A stretch of 11,790 nucleotides of DNA from an uncultured Gemella sp. (lineage in GTDB: Bacteria; Bacillota; Bacilli; Staphylococcales; Gemellaceae): contig CAMBPW010000024.1 in the NCBI GenBank assembly GCA_945869755.1, positions 1 to 11,790 on the forward strand, given 5' to 3'. Made by a program: the position numbers and the translations under genes. The notes beneath the pieces were generated by a model, which saw only the letters and a program-made list of their open reading frames with translations, was not told the origin of the DNA and searched no databases. Below, in pieces: positions 6,854-11,790 of this stretch. Numbering within the stretch: position 1 is the stretch's first letter; every line of letters begins with the position of its first letter.

Positions 6854-6882
6854 TTTACATTGTTATGATATAGTGGTATAAT
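6854..6882 (+). promoter_or_regulatory. Strong promoter of the 29-residue peptide unit
   Basis: TTTACA (6854-6859), a 17-base spacer and TATAAT (6877-6882) preceded by TGG make this one of the best promoters in the window. Predicted transcription starts near 6889, giving a leader of about 24 bases before the ATG. Confidence 0.8.
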
Positions 6883-6912
6883 ATGTAATATAACATTAAC
6901 GGAGTAAAAAAT

Positions 6913-7002
6913 ATGGAAACATTTATAGTATTAATAGTAACAATTTCAATTATGGTATTTTCGTACAGATTAAAAACAAAAGAACTTAAAAATAATAATT
7001 AA
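6913..7002 (+). CDS. 29-residue hydrophobic peptide, possible type I toxin
   Basis: This short gene has ATG at 6913, a GGAG ribosome binding site at 6901-6904, and TAA at 7000-7002. The product starts METFIVLIVTISIMVF, a single hydrophobic helix (about residues 4-18), and ends in a basic, polar tail rich in K and N. It is enclosed in its own transcription unit: a near-consensus promoter upstream and a terminator about 40 bases after the stop, giving a transcript of roughly 190 bases. Size, helix plus charged tail, and short monocistronic unit resemble the Fst/TxpA/holin-like peptides of Firmicute type I toxin-antitoxin loci. I cannot show homology, and an antisense RNA is only weakly suggested. 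Alternatives are a small membrane regulator, or a dual-function or non-coding RNA with an incidental frame. Confidence 0.6.
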   Translation: METFIVLIVTISIMVFSYRLKTKELKNNN

Positions 7003-7027
7003 ATTTTTGCGACCAACTTACAACTGA

Positions 7028-7055
7028 AATATAATAAAAAAATAATCCTATTCAA
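7028..7055 (-). promoter_or_regulatory. Weak candidate antisense promoter at the peptide gene 3' end
   Basis: On the minus strand TTGAAT (7055-7050) and TATATT (7033-7028) are 16 bases apart. Transcription would start near 7021 and run antisense across the 29-residue peptide gene. The -35 lies in the terminator loop. Such boxes arise easily in AT-rich DNA, so this is only a candidate. Confidence 0.25.
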
Positions 7056-7072
7056 CTAGGATTGTTTTTTTT
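7041..7072 (+). terminator. Terminator of the 29-residue peptide unit
   Basis: A 7-bp stem AATCCTA/TAGGATT (7044-7050 with 7057-7063) with a six-base loop is flanked by A and T runs that extend pairing. A run of eight T at 7065-7072 follows. This is a classic Rho-independent terminator on the plus strand. Confidence 0.85.
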
Positions 7073-7090
7073 ATTTATTAATATTATAAT
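7062..7090 (+). promoter_or_regulatory. Candidate promoter of the acetyltransferase gene
   Basis: TATAAT at 7085-7090 has a partial -35 (TTGTTT, 7062-7067) 17 bases upstream. The -35 overlaps the T run of the preceding terminator. Predicted start near 7097 leaves the AGGAG site at 7115-7119 in the transcript. Confidence 0.45.
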
Positions 7091-7126
7091 TAAAAATTAA
7101 TAATTTTAATAAACAGGAGTACATTA

Positions 7127-7594
7127 ATGGAATTTAGATACGCAGAAAGAAAAGATATACCTTTAATTTTAAAATTTATAAAAGAACTAGCAGAATATGA
7201 AAAAATGTTAAATGAAGTTGTAGCAGACGAAAAAACTTTAGAAGATTGGATTTTTAACAAACAAAAAGCCGAAGTTATTTTCGCACTTGAAAAAGATGTT
7301 GAAGTAGGTTTCGCACTTTTCTTTCACAACTTTTCTACATTTTTAGGTAGAGCTGGAATATATTTAGAAGATTTATATGTTAAACCCGAGCATCCTGGAA
7401 AGGGGTATGGCAAAAAAATTTTAGAAAAATTAGCTTCTATAGCAATCGAACGTGGTTGTGGTAGATTAGAGTGGTGGTGTTTAGACTGGAATAAACCTAG
7501 CATAGATTTTTATTTATCTCTAGGAGCAGAACAAATGAACGATTGGACTGTTTATAGAATATCTGGTGATACATTAAAAAATTTAGCAAAATAA
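7127..7594 (+). CDS. SSAT-like diamine/polyamine N-acetyltransferase (GNAT)
   Basis: The 155-residue GNAT protein resembles the spermidine/spermine acetyltransferase (SSAT) branch along its whole length. Evidence is IPLILKFIKELAEYEKM near the N-terminus (about 11-27), GIYLEDLYVKPEH (77-89), acetyl-CoA loop HPGKGYG (89-95), and LDWNKPSIDFYLSLGAE (119-135), whose tyrosine at 129 corresponds to the general acid of SSAT enzymes. Such cytoplasmic enzymes use acetyl-CoA to acetylate polyamines, thialysine or similar small amines. The loop has proline where R or Q is usual in the R/Q-x-x-G-x-G motif. ATG 7127 follows AGGAG. The gene appears monocistronic, with its own candidate promoter and two terminators after it. 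The substrate is inferred, and other small amines are possible. Confidence 0.85.
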   Translation: MEFRYAERKDIPLILKFIKELAEYEKMLNEVVADEKTLEDWIFNKQKAEVIFALEKDVEVGFALFFHNFSTFLGRAGIYLEDLYVKPEHPGKGYGKKILEKLASIAIERGCGRLEWWCLDWNKPSIDFYLSLGAEQMNDWTVYRISGDTLKNLAK

Positions 7595-7664
7595 ACTTAT
7601 CATTCTTTAATTTTTAAAAATTTAACTACTATAAATTTACAATAAAATTTTTATCTATAAAAAA

Positions 7665-7708
7665 ATAGGAAATAAAAATCTTTATTTTTACTTCCTATAT
7701 ATTTTTTT
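7665..7708 (+). terminator. Terminator of the acetyltransferase gene
   Basis: A 15-position stem with one mismatch (7665-7679 with 7684-7698) and a four-base CTTT loop is followed closely by seven T (7702-7708). It lies 70 bases after the acetyltransferase stop on the plus strand. Confidence 0.85.
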
Positions 7709-7740
7709 AAAACTCAATATATTATTCTTATTATGAATAC

Positions 7741-7773
7741 AAAAAAAGACGACTAATTAGTCGTCTTTTTTTT
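7741..7773. terminator. Bidirectional terminator between acetyltransferase and fruA
   Basis: A perfect palindrome centred at 7756/7757 has 16-base half-sites (core GACGACTAATTAGTCGTC) flanked by A and T runs. It can stop both the plus-strand acetyltransferase transcript and the minus-strand fru operon, whose last stop codon is at 7863-7861. Confidence 0.9.
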
Positions 7774-7860
7774 ACTATATTATATCAATTTTGAAAATAC
7801 ATAATTTTTTTAAAAAATCGTGAAAGTAAATTAAAGTTTTAAGTTACTCTATTTTATTAA

Positions 7861-9798
7861 TTATTTTTTTACTGATTTTAATGAAATTATTAATAGGAAA
7901 GCTCCTACGAATGAACCTACTAATAATGCAACTAAATACATAGGCCAATTAGTAACTCCACCTGCAAATACTGCAAAAATTCCACCGTGTGGTGCTTTAG
8001 AAACCGCTCCAAATACCATACTTAATGCTCCTGCAACTCCACTTCCAATAAATAATGGTGGAATTACACGCAATGGATTACTAGCCGCAAATGGAATAGC
8101 TCCTTCTGTAATAAATGAAAGTCCCATAACATAGTTTACTAAAGCTCCGTTACGTTGATTTTCAGGCCAAATATTTTTGTTTAAAGTCGCTGAAATTGCT
8201 ATTGCTAATGGTGGAACCATACCACCAATCATAACTGCCGCCATAACATCACTTCCTGCATTTCCAGCTGCTGTTAATAAAGCTGTTCCTGTAACGTATG
8301 AAGCTTTATTAATTGGTCCTCCCATATCAATTGCCATCATAGCCGCAACTACAAATCCAATTAATAATTTTCCGCTACCATTTAATCCTTCAACAAAACT
8401 TTGTAATCCAGTCATTATACTTGCCATAGGAGCATTAACTACATAAATCATTAACGCACCCATAATTAAAGTTCCAAAAATTGGGAAAATAAAGATAGGT
8501 TTTAATCCATCTAGTGAGCGTGGCATCCAAGAAGTTGCAAGTTTAAGAACATAAATAATTCCACCTGCTAAAAATCCTGCAACTAACGCACCTAAAAATC
8601 CTGATGGAGTATATTTGAATAATTCTACTCCTGATACATCAGATAAAATTCCAGGATTTGCTAAAATACCTCCAAACATACCAACTACAAAACCTGGTCT
8701 GTCTGCAATACTACGTCCGATAAATCCTGCAAGAATTGGTAACATCATACTAAACGCTATTTTTCCAAACCAAAAAATTCCTGCCGCTAATTCATTGTAA
8801 TTAGCTGTATCTTTCGGATCAAAGGCTGTAATTCCCCAGAAGAACGAAATTGCAATAAGCATACCACCCGCAACAACGAACGGTAACATATTACTTACAC
8901 CTTCCATTAAGTGTTTATAAATTTGACGCCCAATACTTTCATTTGCAGAATTATTTTCTGTCGCTGCCACATCTCCAGAATGAACATATGTAGGAGCATT
9001 GCCATCAATTATTTTTTGTATTAACTCTTTCGGTTTATTAATTCCGTCAGAAACTTTTGTAATTATTGCAGGTTTGCCATTGAAACGTGCAACTTCTACT
9101 TTTTTATCAGCTGCAACGATAACTCCAACAGCTCTATCAATTTCTTCTTTTGTTAATCTATTTTCTACACCAATTTGCCCGTTAGTTTCTACTTTAATAT
9201 CTACACCTAATTCTTTTGCAGTTTCTTTTAATTTTTCAGCCGCCATAAATGTATGTGCAATTCCTGTAGGACAAGCTGTTACAGCTACAATATAAGGTCT
9301 TTCTCCAGAAGTTTCAACTTTTACTTCTTCTTTTTCTTCTGTTTTGGCAACAAATTTTTCAAAAATTTCTTTTAATTCTTCAACAGTATTAACATTTTCT
9401 AATCCTTCTTTTACATCTTTATCCATTAATGCTACTGATAAAGTAGATAATGCTTTTAGATGTTCATCTGCTCCACCTTCTGGTGCACAAATCATAAAAA
9501 TGTGATTAGCAGGTAAAGAATCAAAACTTTCCCACTCCACTCCTACATTACTTTTTGCATAAACAATTGTTGCTTCTTTGAAATCTGTACTTTTTGCGTG
9601 TGGAATTGCGATACCTTCTCCTACTCCTGTAGTAGATTGTGCTTCTCTCTCTAATAAAGCATTTAAAAAGTTTTCTTTATTTGTAATAACATTTTTTTCT
9701 ACTAAAACATTTGTTAATTTATCTAGTGCTTCTTTTTTATCACTAGCTTCAAAATTAAATTGTGCTAAATCATAATTAATTAATGATGTTAATTTCAT
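7861..9798 (-). CDS. fruA: Fructose PTS permease, EIIABC
   Basis: The 645-residue protein joins all three domains of a fructose-family phosphotransferase permease, which imports fructose and delivers fructose-1-phosphate. EIIA (about residues 1-150) has GIAIPHAKS with the phosphorylated histidine at 67. A charged, glutamate-rich linker (about 152-166) leads to EIIB (about 168-262) with VTACPTGIAHTF and the active cysteine at 176. EIIC (about 290-640) is a multi-helix membrane domain including MLPFVVAGG and MGGPINKASY. Domain order and length are normal for Gram-positive FruA. ATG 9798 follows AGGAGGA. It is the last gene of fruR-fruK-fruA, 23 bases after fruK, and is probably controlled by FruR and by sugar availability. 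Fructose specificity is supported by the linked fruK; mannose-type alternatives are unlikely. Confidence 0.96.
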   Translation of the reverse strand: MKLTSLINYDLAQFNFEASDKKEALDKLTNVLVEKNVITNKENFLNALLEREAQSTTGVGEGIAIPHAKSTDFKEATIVYAKSNVGVEWESFDSLPANHIFMICAPEGGADEHLKALSTLSVALMDKDVKEGLENVNTVEELKEIFEKFVAKTEEKEEVKVETSGERPYIVAVTACPTGIAHTFMAAEKLKETAKELGVDIKVETNGQIGVENRLTKEEIDRAVGVIVAADKKVEVARFNGKPAIITKVSDGINKPKELIQKIIDGNAPTYVHSGDVAATENNSANESIGRQIYKHLMEGVSNMLPFVVAGGMLIAISFFWGITAFDPKDTANYNELAAGIFWFGKIAFSMMLPILAGFIGRSIADRPGFVVGMFGGILANPGILSDVSGVELFKYTPSGFLGALVAGFLAGGIIYVLKLATSWMPRSLDGLKPIFIFPIFGTLIMGALMIYVVNAPMASIMTGLQSFVEGLNGSGKLLIGFVVAAMMAIDMGGPINKASYVTGTALLTAAGNAGSDVMAAVMIGGMVPPLAIAISATLNKNIWPENQRNGALVNYVMGLSFITEGAIPFAASNPLRVIPPLFIGSGVAGALSMVFGAVSKAPHGGIFAVFAGGVTNWPMYLVALLVGSFVGAFLLIISLKSVKK

Positions 9799-9821
9799 TG
9801 TATTTTGTGTCCTCCTTTAAA

Positions 9822-10739
9822 TTATTTTATTTCTGTTATTTCTAATTGCGTTACTAATTTTTCAATTAGTTGTTTACTACCTACTCCAGCAGAAAATGAT
9901 GTTGCTCCACCTGCTGCAGAAGCATATTTTAGAGCTTGTTTGTAATCTTTTGTTTCATCATATTTAGCAACAAACATAGCTAACATACTATCTCCTGCTG
10001 CAACTGTAGAAACAATTTCTCCTTTTGCAACACCAACACTTAAAACTTCATTTTCTTCCGTTAAAAGTATCGCACCGTTGCCACCACGAGAAACTAATAC
10101 ATTTTTCGCACCTAATTGTTGTAATTTTCTTGCATAAAACAATAAATCTTCTTGTGTTTTAATTTCTACACCGAACATTTCTCCAAGTTCAAATTCATTC
10201 GGTTTTACAACGAACGGATTGTACTTTAATGTTTCTAAAACTAAATCTTTATTGCTGTCAACTACAAGTGTAGCTTTTTTTTCTTTTACAATTTTTGCTA
10301 TGTTGACAAAATCTTCTGTTGTCATACCTAAAATAATATTACCAGATAAAAACACTGTGTCTTCAGCTGTTAAATTATCTAATTTCTCATAAAATTGTGC
10401 TAAATTTTTTTCTGTTACTGCACTACTTTGCCCATTAATTTCTGTTTCTGTTTCTGTAGTTAGCTTTATATTAATTCGAGTTTGACCAGAAGTTTCAACA
10501 AAATCTGTTTTTACACCAAGTTTTTTTAATTCTTCTTTAATGTAATAACCTGTAAAACCTGCAACAAATCCGAGTGCAACAGTATCTTTTTCTATATTAT
10601 TTAATAACATAGAAATATTTATACCTTTACCTCCAACTACATAAACAGCTTCTGCCGTTCTATTTAATTTTCCTAGCGAAAAATTTTCCGCTTTCGTTAA
10701 CATATCTACAGCAGGATTTAATGTAATAGTGTAATACAT
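9822..10739 (-). CDS. fruK: 1-phosphofructokinase
   Basis: The 305-residue PfkB-family kinase phosphorylates fructose-1-phosphate, made by FruA, with ATP to fructose-1,6-bisphosphate, feeding glycolysis. Evidence is the 1-phosphofructokinase-type start (YTITLNPAVDM), the substrate loop GGKGINIS (36-43), VKPNEFELG in the middle, and the ATP/catalytic signature STVAAGDSMLAMF, with the catalytic aspartate at about 250. The signature has A at 247 where G is frequent and AMF where AGF is usual, mild changes that keep the key AGD. Length is typical. The ATG shares its A with the last base of the fruR stop (TAATG), so translation is coupled, with GAGGAG just upstream. The neighbouring PTS gene makes fructose-1-phosphate, rather than tagatose-6-phosphate, the likely substrate. 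Confidence 0.95.
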   Translation of the reverse strand: MYYTITLNPAVDMLTKAENFSLGKLNRTAEAVYVVGGKGINISMLLNNIEKDTVALGFVAGFTGYYIKEELKKLGVKTDFVETSGQTRINIKLTTETETEINGQSSAVTEKNLAQFYEKLDNLTAEDTVFLSGNIILGMTTEDFVNIAKIVKEKKATLVVDSNKDLVLETLKYNPFVVKPNEFELGEMFGVEIKTQEDLLFYARKLQQLGAKNVLVSRGGNGAILLTEENEVLSVGVAKGEIVSTVAAGDSMLAMFVAKYDETKDYKQALKYASAAGGATSFSAGVGSKQLIEKLVTQLEITEIK

Positions 10740-11488
10740 TATTTCTCCTCCTTATAAATTTCAATAATGTTATGATATTTTTTAAAATCATTTGGCACTT
10801 TGTAAGAAATAATTGTTGCAAAATCTAAATCAGCAAACTGTTGAAATTTTCTATGACCAAATTTTGAAATATCTGTTAATATAAATTTCTTTTTGCTATT
10901 TTTTAGGGCTTTATTTTTTACAAATGCTTCATTTTCTTCCGCAGTAGAAACTCCAAAATCGTGATCAATTCCATTAGAACCTATAAAACAAATATCAAAA
11001 CTGTATTTTGAAAGTTGCTCTAATGCGACAGATCCAACTACTGCTTGTGTTGAATGTTTAACTACCCCGCCTAACATTATTGTATGTATTTTATTTTGAA
11101 TTAGTTTGCTAAGATGATACGGTGAATTTGTTACGACTGTAACTCTTTTTCCTTTTAAATAATCAATAACTTCGTATGTAGAAGTTCCTGCATCTAAATA
11201 AATCGTCTGTCCATTTTCTATTAAATTTTCGCCGATATATTTTGCTACTTTTTGTTTGTCAATTACATATTCATTTTTTTTAGATTCAACACCAGTTTCA
11301 AGACCACGAGCAGATGTTCTTTTCATCGCCCCGCCATGAGTTCTGTATATTAAATTTTTTTCTTTTAAATATGTTAAATCTCTTCTAACCGTTGCTTCCG
11401 AAACTTCTAACATTACAATTAACTCTTGTAATGTAACGATATTTTTTTCTTCTATTAATTTTAAAATTTGAGATTGTCTATTATTCAT
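10739..11488 (-). CDS. fruR: DeoR-family fructose operon regulator
   Basis: The 249-residue DeoR-family regulator has an N-terminal helix-turn-helix with VTLQELIVMLEVSEATVRRD (about residues 18-37) and the family tail YRTHGGA (48-54). A sugar-phosphate sensing domain follows, with YLDAGTSTYEV, VTNSPYHL and LTDISKFG. FruR proteins bind operators near their own operon and respond to phosphorylated sugars such as fructose-1-phosphate or the bisphosphate. I chose ATG 11488: it has GGGAGA (11500-11495) at the right distance, whereas the in-frame ATG at 11509 has no ribosome binding site and coincides with the predicted start of transcription. It is first in the operon and overlaps fruK by one base. 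Whether it represses or activates cannot be told here. Confidence 0.9.
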   Translation of the reverse strand: MNNRQSQILKLIEEKNIVTLQELIVMLEVSEATVRRDLTYLKEKNLIYRTHGGAMKRTSARGLETGVESKKNEYVIDKQKVAKYIGENLIENGQTIYLDAGTSTYEVIDYLKGKRVTVVTNSPYHLSKLIQNKIHTIMLGGVVKHSTQAVVGSVALEQLSKYSFDICFIGSNGIDHDFGVSTAEENEAFVKNKALKNSKKKFILTDISKFGHRKFQQFADLDFATIISYKVPNDFKKYHNIIEIYKEEK

Positions 11489-11494
11489 CGTATA

Positions 11495-11500
11495 TCTCCC
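11495..11500 (-). promoter_or_regulatory. Ribosome binding site deciding the fruR start
   Basis: GGGAGA on the minus strand lies six bases upstream of ATG 11488. It falls inside the frame if translation began at ATG 11509, which supports the shorter start. Confidence 0.75.
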
Positions 11501-11514
11501 TTTATTCATTTTTT

Positions 11515-11543
11515 ATTATACTGTTATATTTTGATAGAAACAA
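11515..11543 (-). promoter_or_regulatory. Promoter of the fruRKA operon
   Basis: On the minus strand TTGTTT (11543-11538) and TATAAT (11520-11515) are 17 bases apart. Transcription would begin near 11508, 20 bases before the preferred fruR start codon. Confidence 0.65.
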
Positions 11544-11546
11544 TCA
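11532..11546. promoter_or_regulatory. Candidate FruR operator over the -35 box
   Basis: TGATAGAAACAATCA is an inverted repeat (TGAT-N7-ATCA) that covers the -35 hexamer. On the minus strand it reads TGATTGTTT, like the start of the two upstream repeats. Binding here would block RNA polymerase. The assignment to FruR is inference. Confidence 0.35.
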
Positions 11547-11591
11547 TTTTTTATAATTTTTGCAATAAAACGTGCAGAAAACCGAAAAAAT

Positions 11592-11627
11592 TGACTGTTT
11601 TTCGTGATTTTTTTGATCGTTTTTCAT
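11592..11627. promoter_or_regulatory. Two direct repeats upstream of the fru promoter
   Basis: TGACTGTTTTTCGT (11592-11605) and TGATCGTTTTTCAT (11614-11627) match at 11 of 14 positions and are 22 bases apart, about two helical turns. They lie upstream of the -35 box. Such phased repeats suit a multimeric DeoR-family regulator. The first copy also pairs as CGAAAAA/TTTTTCG with 11583-11589. Confidence 0.4.
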
Positions 11628-11691
11628 AGTATATATTAAAAATTTAAAAAATAAAAGTTTTTTACTCAATTAATACATTGATTTAAATAAA

Positions 11692-11732
11692 AAACCTCAC
11701 AAAGTTTATTTTTACTTAACTTTACGAGGTTT
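11692..11732 (-). terminator. Terminator of a gene beyond the right edge
   Basis: A stem of 7 plus 6 base pairs with a 2x2 internal loop (11692-11706 with 11718-11732) has a T run on the minus strand side (GGTTTTTTAT). It probably ends a minus-strand gene outside the window. The last 58 bases hold no frame I can assign. Confidence 0.7.
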
Positions 11733-11790
11733 ATTTTAGATTATTAAAACTAATATTTGTATATTTTTCTTTGTTTAATTAACTACTTTT

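Noticed and set aside
7081..7110. AT-rich partial palindrome before the acetyltransferase gene
   Set aside because: The arms are seven A/T pairs only and overlap the -10 box; no evidence of function.
8177..9775. Several plus-strand open frames (8177-8446, 8615-8800, 8999-9295, 9578-9775)
   Set aside because: All are antisense to fruA, follow its codon structure and have no upstream signals. They are shadows of a well-supported gene.
11614..11632. Near match to a catabolite-responsive element (TGATCGTTTTTCA and the reverse TGAAAAACGATCA)
   Set aside because: The spacing around the central CG is off by one base from the cre consensus in either orientation, so I do not call a CcpA site.
11666..11681. 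Short inverted repeat TCAAT-N6-ATTGA upstream of the fru promoter
   Set aside because: Only five AT-rich base pairs, far from the promoter; expected by chance at this composition.

Overview
The window is strongly AT-rich, with short intergenic spacers, AGGAGG-type ribosome binding sites, TTGaca/TATAAT promoters (several with an extended TGn -10) and many U-tailed hairpins. Together with a WalJ-type metallo-hydrolase, a FruR-FruK-FruA(EIIABC) operon and a YbaK/EbsC deacylase, this points to a low-GC Firmicute. A Gemella-like member of the Bacilli is my best guess, but that is inference from composition and gene content only. I see no rRNA, tRNA, CRISPR array, insertion sequence or phage gene.

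Left part (1-2847). A minus-strand unit runs off the left edge. It holds a 36-residue membrane peptide followed by the N-terminal part of a membrane-anchored protein. Upstream of it is walJ (minus strand), with its own promoter and a strong terminator that contains its stop codon. Diverging from walJ is a plus-strand pair: an ArsR-like winged-helix regulator with a long uncharacterised N-terminal region, and an 82-residue protein with three predicted membrane segments.

Middle (3006-6590). A bidirectional terminator separates that pair from a tight minus-strand operon. The operon encodes a membrane-bound CapD/FlaA1-type nucleotide-sugar dehydratase/epimerase, a GT2 glycosyltransferase fused to a GtrA membrane domain, and ybaK. 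Gaps are 8-9 bases and Shine-Dalgarno sites overlap the preceding stops, so translation is probably coupled. The first two genes fit cell-surface glycan synthesis. The GT2 domain has lost the usual DxD-type motif.

Centre right (6591-7773). About 320 bases without a long gene lead to a self-contained plus-strand unit: a near-consensus promoter, a 29-residue hydrophobic peptide with a basic tail, and a terminator. Its layout resembles type I toxin genes. An SSAT-like polyamine acetyltransferase follows, then two consecutive terminators.

Right part (7861-11790). The minus-strand fructose operon fruR-fruK-fruA encodes a DeoR-family regulator, 1-phosphofructokinase and the fructose PTS permease. 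FruA imports fructose as fructose-1-phosphate, FruK converts that to fructose-1,6-bisphosphate, and FruR probably senses a phosphorylated sugar. The promoter has repeated TGAYYGTTT elements that may be FruR operators. A terminator for a gene beyond the right edge ends the window.

None of the major genes is exotic. The items most worth following are the 29-residue peptide unit, the degenerate GT2-GtrA fusion, the 36-residue peptide unit and the regulator plus three-segment membrane protein pair.
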